Of a stretch of 64,000 nucleotides of DNA, positions 34,046 to 42,428 are shown piece by piece. The translations under genes and the position numbers were made by a program. The number at the start of each line of letters is the position of its first letter. Position 1 is the first letter of the stretch. The stretch covers positions 1,178,001 to 1,242,000 of the forward strand of contig NZ_JAAUVN010000001.1 of assembly GCF_012030425.1 (NCBI RefSeq), in the 5' to 3' direction. The notes beneath the pieces were generated by a model. The model made no database searches and was not told where the DNA came from. It saw nothing but the letters and a program-made list of their open reading frames with translations. The stretch comes from Sphingobacterium sp. B16(2022) (lineage in GTDB: Bacteria > Bacteroidota > Bacteroidia > Sphingobacteriales > Sphingobacteriaceae).

Positions 34046-34294
34046 TTAATGGTTCCTAATAGCCTTTATCAGTTCATCTTTTTTCATTGAATGCCTACCG
34101 GCTATGCCAATTTTTTTTGCTTCTGCAAGTAGATCCGATTTTGTCCTCGAATCCAAGTCAGTAGCTTCTCCGCCTTTCTTGCTGGCATCCGGAGAATTTG
34201 CAATTCGTGCGGATTTTTCCTTACTCATTCCTTTCTTGCGTAATGCTTCATATTGAGCATCGTCTTTAATCTGTTTTCCGTGATCTTTTGCCAT
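34046..34294 (-). CDS. Small basic protein with Rho-N/SAP-like C-terminal motif
   Basis: The 82-residue protein has a Lys-rich N-terminal half (MAKDHGKQIKDDAQYEALRKKG, quoted in part as the motif YEALRKKGMSKEKSARIAN) and a C-terminal helix-loop-helix (KSDLLAEAKKIGI, then MKKDELIKAIR) like the N-terminal domain of Rho and SAP modules. Such modules bind nucleic acid. The protein is widespread in bacterial stress clusters. It lies upstream of topoisomerase IB on the same strand, 94 bases apart, so the two may share a transcript. Confidence 0.8.
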   Translation of the reverse strand: MAKDHGKQIKDDAQYEALRKKGMSKEKSARIANSPDASKKGGEATDLDSRTKSDLLAEAKKIGIAGRHSMKKDELIKAIRNH

Positions 34295-34590
34295 TGTTTT
34301 ACATTTTAAAGTTTACATTACTCTCTTCTTAGCTGAGATTTCCCAAAGTAAGAACGGCTTGAAACGAACAATGTTTAAGAAGACGCTTCGAATGCGTAGT
34401 ATTTGAAAAAAACAGGTATTTTCTTACTATTCTGGATAGAAAGTTATGATTTTATCAATCAGGTATTTTGACTTGTAGTCTCACGTACATACAATGATTT
34501 CTTACCAAATTATACCTGTTTTAAAATATTTTATTAACCACTTTTATTTCACTTTGTTTTATAATAGTATTTCCGTTATAACTTTTAAAT

Positions 34591-34788
34591 ATGAAAAACC
34601 TGATTGTACTTTTATTTATTCCGGTCCTGTCATTTTTAGGCTTAGTGATTAATCTGCTTATTGCTATGCTAACCCGCATCAGACTAAGAGCATATTCATT
34701 TTTTAAATCAGAAGACAAGGGTAAGAAAAATTTCATTACTGCAGTCCTGATTAATGGAATTTACAATAGCGACACGATCTTTATATAG
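34591..34788 (+). CDS. Possible small membrane peptide
   Basis: The 65-residue frame starts with a hydrophobic stretch long enough for one or two membrane helices (LIVLLFIPVLSFLGLVINLL) and has a charged tail. An overlapping minus-strand frame (34521-34736) is the alternative and looks less protein-like. No family is recognised, and there is no strong ribosome-binding site. Confidence 0.3.
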   Translation: MKNLIVLLFIPVLSFLGLVINLLIAMLTRIRLRAYSFFKSEDKGKKNFITAVLINGIYNSDTIFI

Positions 34789-34894
34789 CAATCTGCCATT
34801 AAGAATGCATCGTATTGTGATTATTATCATATTAATGAACCATTTAGGTAAATTTCAAATTATTGATATAAATTAGAGTGAAGCTGGTAGATGA

Positions 34895-35107
34895 TCACGT
34901 ATCGTGATCATCCATAAGTTTTGCGATATTATTATCAGCCTCCTTTTTTGCAAAATGTTCTCGCGCAAGCTTTAGTCCTATTGCAATAGCCGTTCCTTCA
35001 CTGGCGCCTTCTTTTAATAGCGCATTCGCAATTTCTACAGCTTTATCACGAATTTCAACGGGCTGGTTTTTATAGGACGGTGGATAATCATTGTTGTACC
35101 AGGGCAT
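34895..35107 (-). CDS. Small conserved protein with MPW-DYPPSYKN start
   Basis: The 70-residue protein opens with MPWYNNDYPPSYKN, followed by a helical region (EIRDKAVEIANALLKEG, then GTAIAIGLKLAREH). This pattern belongs to a small family frequent in proteobacterial and Bacteroidota stress regions. Function is unknown. It has no signal peptide and is probably cytoplasmic. No close same-strand partner is visible. Confidence 0.75.
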   Translation of the reverse strand: MPWYNNDYPPSYKNQPVEIRDKAVEIANALLKEGASEGTAIAIGLKLAREHFAKKEADNNIAKLMDDHDT

Positions 35108-35373
35108 AAATTCTCCTTTCTAGTAGTTAAATAAACAATATCAAAGCAATGAGTTCCATAAAATCGGTGACTCACTAAAATCTTTTGTGAACTGTAATTG
35201 TATAACACATAAGCGCTTATAAAGTTGATTCTTATATTCCAGATAAAAAGAAATTATAAATTTTCTTCAAAAACCGAATAAAAAAGCAAACAACTTGAAT
35301 TACAGATTTGTTCTATAATAACAACAAACTACTATGAAGTAAAATTTTTTATTTACCTAATCTCCTACATGTT

Positions 35374-36099
35374 ATGCGATTCACTTCCTTATCCCGACCC
35401 TTACTTCTAGATCTCAAGTGCAGAGGATATAACTTATTGACGTCCTATAATTCTCTTGATTTATCTAACTCGACATGGCAACCTCTCCGGGTTCACAATG
35501 TACACGAATATCTTCTACAAATGAATTTTAATGGAAGTAATACTTATCTAAAAAAGCCGACCATTCTCGTAATAGATCAGATTTTAAAACACATAGATGA
35601 TAATAAATTTGGTGGAGAAGTATTTGTAGAAGATGATCATTCGCAACGTTTGCAGCAGAAATGTAGACTATATGATCTTCGTTATCATTTCACAGCCAAT
35701 CCAGAAATTTACGATTTTTCATTCGATCCACAACGGCTACTGATCCGGAATCATGCCTTACGTACGGGTGACCACGACATTTATTTTAAATACCTAGCGA
35801 TGTACTATCAGGAGCATGTGACTTATGAAAGGCGGGATATAGAAGAACTGACCGAAACGCTAATGTGTCTGGATGCAAATCAAGCTGAAAAATGGTTTAA
35901 AAAGCATCATGTAACCGTTATGGAATCAGATATTTGGATATGCGACGAAGATGCTATTCTGAAAGTACTTGCTGTGAAAGAGCATGACCATCATTGGGGA
36001 ATTTTAGATGATACAGAGGAAATGATCTATAATCTAATTAACCCGCAAGAACTCGTGTTATTACGTGATATTTTCTGGATAGATCCCAGGATAATTTAA
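35374..36099 (+). CDS. Protein of unknown function, paralogue of 42429-42908
   Basis: The 241-residue soluble protein belongs to no family I know. Its C-terminal part, about residues 105-241, aligns along its length with the minus-strand protein at 42429-42908. Shared blocks are FSFDPQRLLIRN against FSFDYSPQRLIIKN, WFKKHHVTVMESDI against WLIDYNVRLLQSDI, and DEDAILKVLAV against DKDAIFKVVAI. The first 100 residues are specific to this copy. The start codon follows a run of T-rich sequence; an ATG inside, at residue 50, would still leave the shared domain complete. Confidence 0.7.
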   Translation: MRFTSLSRPLLLDLKCRGYNLLTSYNSLDLSNSTWQPLRVHNVHEYLLQMNFNGSNTYLKKPTILVIDQILKHIDDNKFGGEVFVEDDHSQRLQQKCRLYDLRYHFTANPEIYDFSFDPQRLLIRNHALRTGDHDIYFKYLAMYYQEHVTYERRDIEELTETLMCLDANQAEKWFKKHHVTVMESDIWICDEDAILKVLAVKEHDHHWGILDDTEEMIYNLINPQELVLLRDIFWIDPRII

Positions 36100-36132
36100 T
36101 GACTAATTGGACGTTTCTATTTATGTTTATTC

Positions 36133-38019
36133 CTAGCTAGGGATTGGATCACCGATCTCATCAAGTGAAAAGTAGAAGGTCGTTCCAGATCCTTTCTCGC
36201 TTTCTACTTCAATTGCTGAATCATGATAACGCAGGATCTCAGAAACAATGTAAAGCCCGATGCCGAACCCTGATATGTGTGCAATTTCATCATTATCAAC
36301 TCTGTAGAAACGGTTAAATAACTTTTCTTGATCTTCTTTAGCAATTCCGATACCTTCGTCACTAACAAACAATTTGACTTTCCCGTCTTTTTTCTCACAA
36401 CCAATCGTGATGGTACCACCGGCAGGTGAATATTTTATTGCATTTGAAATCAAATTGGTAAAGACCTGTGCTATTTTATCATGATCTGCAAAGATTGTAA
36501 TTGGTTCTGCGCAGGCAAACTTAATTTTATGCTTAGATATCATCAATTGCGCTTCCTCTCGCACTTCCTCAAATAAAGATAGAAGTGTTATGGACTCTTT
36601 ATTTATTTGCAATTGATCTTCTTCAATCCTGGCGAGGCTGAGGAAATCCCGTATCATGGCAATCATTTTTTTAGATTGGGTTTCAATTTTGTTACTCATC
36701 TGTTTACCCAGATCATTTTTATTGTCCTGGTAATTTTTCTGCATGATCTGAGTAAATAATAAAATGGAGGTAAGCGGAGTTTTCAGTTCATGGCTCACCA
36801 TGGAGATAAAATCATTTTTCCTCCTTTCTTCCTGTTTTTTTTCAGAAATATCCCTAGCAATTTTTGAAACTCCTATTATTTGACCAGCACTATCCCTGAT
36901 GGGTGATATGGTTAGAGATACGTCCAGCAGCTGTCCCGTTTTAGAGATACGAATAGTCTCAAAGTGTTTTAATGATTGACCAGCTCGTAATTTCGCAAGG
37001 ATATGATCCTCTTCACTTTTGCGGTTTTCAGGAATTAACTTCAAAATAGGCTGACCGATTATTTCACCAGCTTTAAACCCAAATAATTCTTCTGCTGCAG
37101 CGTTCCAGCTTGTTACGATGCCTTCTAAAGTTTTACTGACAATGGCGTCATTGGAAGAATTAACAATTGCCGCCAGTTCAGCATTTTTAGTTTCCGAATT
37201 TTTAAGTTCAGTAATATCAAGTACCGAACCAATAATTCTATGCATCTTATTTGTATTATCCATATAGGTAGCTCCTTGAACGCGTATCCATATGGTACTA
37301 TTTTTATCGCTCTTTAATACCCGGCATAGAAAATCAAAGTGTGAATTGGAACTGCTTTCTTTTAGCTTTTGTATTATAAAGTTAACGTTATTTTGATCCT
37401 CTGGGTGAAGGAGCTCTAAAATGTGGTGGTAGTTAAGGTCATTGAGGTGTAGCCCAAGAATTTTTTCGGCTTGTTTAGAAATATAGAGTTTGTTTTCTTC
37501 AAAATCCCAGTCCCAAGTGCCTAGATCAGTGGCCTCAATGGCCAGTCTAAGTCGTTCTTCACTCTCTTCCAGTAAAGTCATGAGCTTGTTTTTCCTTTTT
37601 TCTTCTTCAACCAGCGGCGTTACATCTTTTGTAAAACAGCGCGAATGTATAAACTTTCCATCTTTGAAAAGTACATTTGAACTGATTACAACATACTTAA
37701 TAGAACCATTTTTACATTTCAATCTTGCAGGAAAATCCCGTATGGTTTCTTTGGCGGTAAGGCGGTTAAGAATTTCTTCGATTACTGCTGCATCCTTATG
37801 GAAATCACTGATCGGATGGCCAATATATTCTTCTTTGTCATAACCCAGTAGATCTAATTCTGCTTGGTTTGCCCAAATAATAATCCCGCTCTCATCCACC
37901 CAATGTAATGGGACAGAACCATTTTCAATAAAGTCGGAGAGTTCAGCAACGCGATTTCTAAGTTCATTATTTTCCTTTTCCAGAATTGCTAAATTATCAG
38001 ATATATCAATCTTATTCAT
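36133..38019 (-). CDS. Three-PAS sensor histidine kinase
   Basis: The 628-residue protein has no membrane segment, so it is a soluble sensor. Three PAS domains lie at about residues 28-145, 155-275 and 278-395; the second is followed by a PAC-like motif (SVLDITELK), as is the third (KIARDISEKK). HisKA has H410 in MVSHELKTPL, and the HATPase has NLISNAIKYSP, DEGIGIAKED and GFGIGLYI. It should autophosphorylate and pass phosphate to an unlinked response regulator, as none is encoded nearby. Which ligand the PAS domains bind is unknown. Confidence 0.93.
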   Translation of the reverse strand: MNKIDISDNLAILEKENNELRNRVAELSDFIENGSVPLHWVDESGIIIWANQAELDLLGYDKEEYIGHPISDFHKDAAVIEEILNRLTAKETIRDFPARLKCKNGSIKYVVISSNVLFKDGKFIHSRCFTKDVTPLVEEEKRKNKLMTLLEESEERLRLAIEATDLGTWDWDFEENKLYISKQAEKILGLHLNDLNYHHILELLHPEDQNNVNFIIQKLKESSSNSHFDFLCRVLKSDKNSTIWIRVQGATYMDNTNKMHRIIGSVLDITELKNSETKNAELAAIVNSSNDAIVSKTLEGIVTSWNAAAEELFGFKAGEIIGQPILKLIPENRKSEEDHILAKLRAGQSLKHFETIRISKTGQLLDVSLTISPIRDSAGQIIGVSKIARDISEKKQEERRKNDFISMVSHELKTPLTSILLFTQIMQKNYQDNKNDLGKQMSNKIETQSKKMIAMIRDFLSLARIEEDQLQINKESITLLSLFEEVREEAQLMISKHKIKFACAEPITIFADHDKIAQVFTNLISNAIKYSPAGGTITIGCEKKDGKVKLFVSDEGIGIAKEDQEKLFNRFYRVDNDEIAHISGFGIGLYIVSEILRYHDSAIEVESEKGSGTTFYFSLDEIGDPIPS

Positions 38020-38118
38020 GCTGTACGTCTCTTTTTGTATTTAAAGATAAAGAATAACTGCACAATTATGTACTAATAGTCATATAAATTAGCAATTAAG
38101 GAAGTTTTTGGAATTGCA

Positions 38119-38304
38119 TTACGCTTCGTCCTTGGTGTTTTTAACCAAGCCTATTCCAGAGAAGAAAAAGATTAGTCCAATAATTCCGACTACGATGAGC
38201 GTCGTATAAGCCGTACTCTTATTAACCAATTCATAGCCCGTATAAATCATTCCTACAACACCTAATAGCGTCAGTATCGTTCCGAAAATTCGTTTTACAT
38301 TCAT
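38119..38304 (-). CDS. Small two-helix membrane protein
   Basis: The 61-residue protein has two hydrophobic segments, about residues 7-24 (IFGTILTLLGVVGMIYTG) and 34-52 (TLIVVGIIGLIFFFSGIGL), joined by a short polar loop, and a charged tail. Small Gly-rich two-helix proteins of this kind are common in Bacteroidota genomes near stress genes. I cannot give a function. Confidence 0.7.
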   Translation of the reverse strand: MNVKRIFGTILTLLGVVGMIYTGYELVNKSTAYTTLIVVGIIGLIFFFSGIGLVKNTKDEA

Positions 38305-38563
38305 CTTTTTTTATTATAAGTGATTTTTTTTGAAATTTTATCTTACCAACATCATACTTCCACCCAGAATAGTAAACTGTTATGGATAGCAATTAAGATT
38401 ACCCTTATTCGGTTGCTGTCTTTTGGTTGCTAGTCATGGTTTTTGTTTCGTATTGGTTTTGATGCATTTCTTATACAACAACTGATAAAGCAAAAGGTTC
38501 GAGTTTTAGAGATTAGTAAAAAAGTAAATAGGTAATAAGGAGAGAAGATCCTAGTTGCTATAC

Positions 38564-38824
38564 TTATTTGTCCTTAAATCTCAGGTAATAACTCAGTAAA
38601 AACAAATTGACTAGGACAGCAAAAGCGTTTGAAATAATAATCGGTAATTCATTCTTTATTATTCCATACCACACCCATAAGGATAAGCCCGTTATCAGAA
38701 TAATGATCATGGGCAAAGAAAGGTCTTCAACGGTTTTTTCCTTAATCACTTTTAAAAGCTGAGGCAACATGGATATTGATGTTAAAATTCCGGCAGTGAT
38801 TCCGATTAAATTTTCTAGGATCAT
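38564..38824 (-). CDS. SemiSWEET-type sugar transporter
   Basis: The 86-residue protein is the length of a SemiSWEET half-transporter, with three helices forming one PQ-loop repeat. The P21-Q22 pair in SMLPQLLKVIKEK is the conserved hinge. SemiSWEETs dimerise to make a sugar uniporter in the cytoplasmic membrane. The substrate is not readable. It is monocistronic as far as can be seen. Confidence 0.9.
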   Translation of the reverse strand: MILENLIGITAGILTSISMLPQLLKVIKEKTVEDLSLPMIIILITGLSLWVWYGIIKNELPIIISNAFAVLVNLFLLSYYLRFKDK

Positions 38825-38925
38825 AATTTTTATTTTTATAAAGTGCGTGAATATCCATTTTCTTTATGTTCGCTTTCGTATTTGTACCGTATGTTTAAAT
38901 TAAATACGGGTTTTAGGACGCATTG

Positions 38926-38957
38926 TTGAAAATAAGAAGTAATAGTTATTAATTTTG
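38926..38957 (+). promoter_or_regulatory. Promoter of the predicted small RNA
   Basis: TTG (38926-38928), 21 bases, then TAATTTTG (38950-38957) matches the Bacteroidota consensus. It points into a gap with no coding sequence. Confidence 0.6.
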
Positions 38958-38962
38958 ATATT

Positions 38963-39036
38963 CGGTTCATCACCGTGCTATTAATTTGGTATATAAAAGG
39001 GTCTCAGCTTTGAACAGGCTGTGACCCTATTTTTTT
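38963..39036 (+). ncRNA. Predicted small RNA, about 74 nt
   Basis: The span runs from the expected start of transcription, five to six bases after the -7 box, to the end of a terminator T-run. It holds a short hairpin (CGG...CCG near 38973) and the terminator stem, with no start codon leading to a sizeable frame. It matches no RNA family I know. Confidence 0.45.
38998..39036 (+). terminator. Terminator of the predicted small RNA
   Basis: AGGGTC-T-CAGC pairs with GCTG-T-GACCCT, with one internal T-T mismatch, and runs into TATTTTTTT. No plus-strand gene lies upstream that it could serve. Confidence 0.75.
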
Positions 39037-39233
39037 GGCGAAACTATCTTGCTATAGAAATATGATGGTTTTCAAAAAGATTTACCAGGTAGAGCAACGT
39101 GTAAAAGTTATGTTTTACTTAAAATAAAATTCATGCTTCTCAGTGAGAATTATACAATTGACTAGAATTGCTTACGCTATCTTTCTGCACTAGGCAAAGT
39201 CTCGAATTCATCGAAAATTTGAATACAAATTCA

Positions 39234-39339
39234 TTTGATCCCATCTTAATTATATTTCTTTTATCACTTTAGAACCTTTTTAGGATCAAAAAAGTTCGAT
39301 GAAGTTGAAATAAATTGGCAAAAGAAGCTTTGATCCCAT
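39234..39339. repeat. TTTGATCC repeats upstream of the TspO-like gene
   Basis: TTTGATCCCAT occurs at 39234-39244 and 39329-39339, and the inverted form GGATCAAA at 39283-39290, roughly midway. The copies make a candidate regulator-binding array. Confidence 0.45.
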
Positions 39340-39413
39340 GAGGTGTAAATTTTAACATATGAATGGCAAACGACTACGTTGTTTGATTGTTATTGAATTA
39401 TAATCAACATACT

Positions 39414-40190
39414 ATGAAAAATATTACCCTTGCGATTACTAATCTTGTGGCTTTATTAACTACGATCGTTATTAATTACTTATCAAATACCGGTTTCATA
39501 AATGGCAGAACAATGAAAACTGTTTCCGATGACTATCATAACTTTTTTACTCCCGCGTCGTTTGCTTTCTCTATCTGGGGACTGATTTATTTGCTTTTGA
39601 TCGGTTTTGTTACGTATTCATTTTTCATATTGAAAGCAAAGAAAGAGAGCCAAATTATAGATCGGGTAGGAGCATGGTTTACGGTTTCATGCCTGTTAAA
39701 TAGTATATGGGTTATTGCTTGGTTGACAGATTATATCGGAATTTCTGTATTATTGATGATTTTGTTACTGCTAACGTTATTGAAGATTGTTGTGAATGTT
39801 AACGTAGCACTGACTAATCCTCCATTTCGTATTGTCGCATTCGTTTGGTGGCCATTCTCGCTATATGCAGGGTGGATATCGGTTGCATTAATCGCAAACA
39901 TAGCCGCTTATCTCGTTAAAATCGATTGGAATGGATGGAATATTTCACCGTTATACTGGACAATGATCATGGTAATTGTAGCGGGTATTGTTAATGTTTT
40001 TATGACCTGGAAGCGTAATATGCGCGAATATGCTTTAGTAGGAGTATGGGCATTAATAGCTGTAGCGGTTGCCAATAGAGATAACGGAACAGCTATCTTC
40101 CTTGTTAGCATGGGTACTGCAGCAGTTATTGCTACAAGTTGCTTGATTCATGGCATCAAAAACTTTCGCGGCTTTGGAAATGAAATTTAA
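39414..40190 (+). CDS. TspO/MBR-related tryptophan-rich membrane protein
   Basis: The 258-residue protein has about seven hydrophobic helices, longer than the five of classic TspO. It carries the family-like segments FTPASFAFSIWGLIYLLL and WWPFSLYAGWISVALIANI, rich in Trp. TspO proteins bind porphyrins and act in tetrapyrrole handling, stress or light response, which fits the nearby phytochrome, but this is inference. The ATG at 39414 is chosen; the frame extends to a TTG at 39387. A repeat array lies upstream. Confidence 0.8.
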   Translation: MKNITLAITNLVALLTTIVINYLSNTGFINGRTMKTVSDDYHNFFTPASFAFSIWGLIYLLLIGFVTYSFFILKAKKESQIIDRVGAWFTVSCLLNSIWVIAWLTDYIGISVLLMILLLLTLLKIVVNVNVALTNPPFRIVAFVWWPFSLYAGWISVALIANIAAYLVKIDWNGWNISPLYWTMIMVIVAGIVNVFMTWKRNMREYALVGVWALIAVAVANRDNGTAIFLVSMGTAAVIATSCLIHGIKNFRGFGNEI

Positions 40191-40219
40191 ACAGCAGGAT
40201 TAAATGGTCAGCTTAAATT

Positions 40220-40942
40220 TTAGAACTCTAAGATAGCTCTTTTCATGTCGTGATACAGAAGCACTTTCCAATGCTGCGCTTTTGCAAGTTTTTCCCATTC
40301 AGTACGTTGCTCCATGGCTTTCTTACCATCGAAATCGCTCTTAAATGCAATTGGATATTTTAAATAGCCTGCTGTTGGGAGGTTATCAGCACCGTAGAAG
40401 GCAATGCTTTCTTTGTCGCGAATTAAAAACACCTGATGAAAGGGCGTATGGCCGCCTGTCACTTCAAAAGAAATTTCTGAGCATATAACACCTCTATCAT
40501 CGTCCATCCAAACAATGGTGCCATTTTCGGTAATAAAATCCAAAATGTCAAAATCAAAAGAGGGATTATTGGTCTTACTTTTAGCAAAAAGATATTCTCT
40601 TTTCTGTATATAAATCTTTGCATCAGGAAAATTCAGAAACCATTCATTTCCTTGTGTATTGACTAAGCCAGCAATATGGTCTTTATGGAGATGTGACAAT
40701 AAAATAGTTGTAATACATGAGGGATTGAAACCGAGGGCTAGTAGGTTATTAAGTATTACGGGAGATCCTTTATGATATCTCCCTAGCCCTGCATCCAGCA
40801 AAACAACATGATCCTCAACCTCAATTAGAAAAGGCTGGACAGCCATTTTAAGGCCTGTCGCGCTTGCTAATTCTTCCAAAGGAGTAAATACCTTGTTTTT
40901 GTCGACGCAGAAGTCACCATCTTTTAATACATGAATTTTCAT
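40220..40942 (-). CDS. Metallo-beta-lactamase-fold hydrolase
   Basis: The 240-residue cytoplasmic protein carries a complete two-metal MBL site: H84, H86, D88 and H89 (SHLHKDH), H165 (TGGHTP), D186 (YGADN) and H231 (LLYHDM). The layout resembles the AHL-lactonase/YtnP branch of the superfamily, so a lactone or small ester is a plausible substrate. No quorum-sensing gene is nearby. It is divergent from the EamA transporter gene at 41181. Confidence 0.88.
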   Translation of the reverse strand: MKIHVLKDGDFCVDKNKVFTPLEELASATGLKMAVQPFLIEVEDHVVLLDAGLGRYHKGSPVILNNLLALGFNPSCITTILLSHLHKDHIAGLVNTQGNEWFLNFPDAKIYIQKREYLFAKSKTNNPSFDFDILDFITENGTIVWMDDDRGVICSEISFEVTGGHTPFHQVFLIRDKESIAFYGADNLPTAGYLKYPIAFKSDFDGKKAMEQRTEWEKLAKAQHWKVLLYHDMKRAILEF

Positions 40943-41094
40943 ATAACAGCAAAATACTTTTATTCAGGGATATTAGCAAGCAGAAAAATACTATATCTTG
41001 CTTATGTTTAATAAAAAAAAGTTATTTTTGAATCAATCATGAATAGAAAAAGTAGCCTTCCTCCTCCAATAGCGTAATGTCCTATTAAAATAGA

Positions 41095-41138
41095 TTGACA
41101 TACTTTCGGCTGATAAGCCGTGTTCATCAGTATGTCAA
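41095..41138 (+). repeat. Two-stem structured element before the EamA transporter gene
   Basis: Outer arms TTGACATACT and AGTATGTCAA are perfect 10-base complements. Inside them CGGCT and AGCCG form a second stem. The 44-base element ends 42 bases before the transporter ATG. It could be an operator or a leader RNA structure. Confidence 0.6.
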
Positions 41139-41180
41139 AAATTTAGATATTAACTATAAAAAAGAAATACGCTCATTTTC

Positions 41181-42050
41181 ATGAAAAAATCATATTTACG
41201 CTTACACATTGCTGTTATATTAGCCGGTTTTACGGGAGTTTTTGGTAAATTAATATCCTTAAACGAGGGTTTATTAGTGTGGTACCGAGTACTTTTATCA
41301 GCAATTATATTGTTCTTTGTTTTAAAGTTCCTTAAAAAAGATATCAAGCAGTCGATGCCCGAAAAACTTACTGTAAGTTCTGTAGGCATGTTGATTACCA
41401 TCCATTGGATATTTTTCTATGCCAGTATAAAATATGCAAACATATCAATCGGAGTGGTCTGTTACTGTTTGACAAGCTTATTTACAGCAATTTTCGAACC
41501 TCTGATCAACAAAAAACCTTTTTCAGTCCCACAGCTTTTATTAAGTTGCCTAACTTTATTAGGCATCAGTTTAATATTTCATTTTGATTCATCTTATCAG
41601 CTTGGGATATGGCTTGGAGTTATATCAGCCGCATTTGCAGCATTGTATACTGTATTTAATGAGCGGTTGGTAAAAAAGCATGATAGCATCGTCATCAATT
41701 ACTATCAAATGGTAGGAGGGACAATCGGTTTGGGAATACTATTACCATTTTATCTCTATTTTTTTCCAGTGACAACGTTGCTTCCTTCTACAACAGATCT
41801 ACTCTACCTATTATTGCTAGCCGCTTTTTGTACCGTCACGTTGTATGTCCTGTTTGCGGAAGTTTTACGGGTAATACCTGCCTTTACGGTTAATTTAAGC
41901 TTCAATTTAGAACCTATTTATTCCATAATCTTAGCATTTATATTTTTTAATGAGGGTAAAGAGGTCAATACTTCGTTTTATTTAGGTTGTGCTTTTGTTA
42001 TGTTATCTGTTATCTTACAGAGTGTATTTTCAAAACCAAAGCAGGTCTAA
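41181..42050 (+). CDS. EamA-family (DMT) transporter
   Basis: The 289-residue protein has ten hydrophobic helices in two EamA repeats, about residues 8-135 and 145-285. Marks are GVFGKLISLNEGLLVWYRVL in the first and YTVFNERLVKK with LNLSFNLEPIYSIILAFIFFNEG in the second (both quoted in part). Members export amino acids, metabolites or drugs from the cytoplasm. The substrate is unknown here. It has its own terminator and a structured element upstream. Confidence 0.92.
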   Translation: MKKSYLRLHIAVILAGFTGVFGKLISLNEGLLVWYRVLLSAIILFFVLKFLKKDIKQSMPEKLTVSSVGMLITIHWIFFYASIKYANISIGVVCYCLTSLFTAIFEPLINKKPFSVPQLLLSCLTLLGISLIFHFDSSYQLGIWLGVISAAFAALYTVFNERLVKKHDSIVINYYQMVGGTIGLGILLPFYLYFFPVTTLLPSTTDLLYLLLLAAFCTVTLYVLFAEVLRVIPAFTVNLSFNLEPIYSIILAFIFFNEGKEVNTSFYLGCAFVMLSVILQSVFSKPKQV

Positions 42051-42055
42051 AGGTA

Positions 42056-42090
42056 AGAGCCGATTGCAATTGATGTAATCGGCTCTATTG
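42056..42090 (+). terminator. Terminator after the EamA transporter
   Basis: AGAGCCGATT and AATCGGCTCT pair perfectly around GCAATTGATGT and are followed by a T-rich stretch. Confidence 0.8.
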
Positions 42091-42155
42091 TTGTGTTTTA
42101 GATTATTTTGTAACCTTTTGTGTGTCGGGCTATTCAGCTCGGTAAAGGCAACAAC

Positions 42156-42371
42156 TTATTCCTGTATTCTTTTGATGGCATCTGAAATATCAAGTTCAAC
42201 GTTGTTGTCATCAAAAAATGCATCTGCTACATCAGCGGAACAAATCATAAAATATTTTTCATTTTTAGAATTAATAAAAGTTGTTTTCACCACATTAGCT
42301 CCATCTATCAGCAGATTTTCACTAAATGTAGGAGTAAGGTCGTAAGTGTCTTCGTTTAAAATATACAACAT
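42156..42371 (-). CDS. Small protein of unknown function
   Basis: The 71-residue acidic protein (MLYILNEDTYDLTPTFSEN at the start, DDNNVELDISDAIKRI at the end) is not recognised. It has no signal peptide. It lies 57 bases downstream of the 42429-42908 gene on the same strand and may be co-transcribed. The plus-strand frame over it is a shadow rich in Ser. Confidence 0.55.
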   Translation of the reverse strand: MLYILNEDTYDLTPTFSENLLIDGANVVKTTFINSKNEKYFMICSADVADAFFDDNNVELDISDAIKRIQE

Positions 42372-42428
42372 CGCTATAATTTTTAAGTTTACTAGAATAA
42401 TAAAAAGACTTTTCCAACATGAAGTTGC

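Larger units (their letters stand above)
38825..39413. other. Long intergenic region with a predicted small RNA and TTTGATCC repeats
   Basis: No protein-coding gene is apparent in these 589 bases. The left half carries a promoter and terminator that bracket a 74-nt transcript. The right half carries two direct and one inverted copy of TTTGATCC before the TspO-like gene. Confidence 0.6.

Noticed and set aside
34521..34736. Minus-strand frame opposite the possible membrane peptide
   Set aside because: The translation lacks protein character; the plus-strand frame is the more likely of two weak candidates.
42088..42345. Plus-strand frame of 85 codons
   Set aside because: It lies opposite the small protein at 42156-42371 and its composition is that of an antisense shadow (Ser, Leu and Cys rich).
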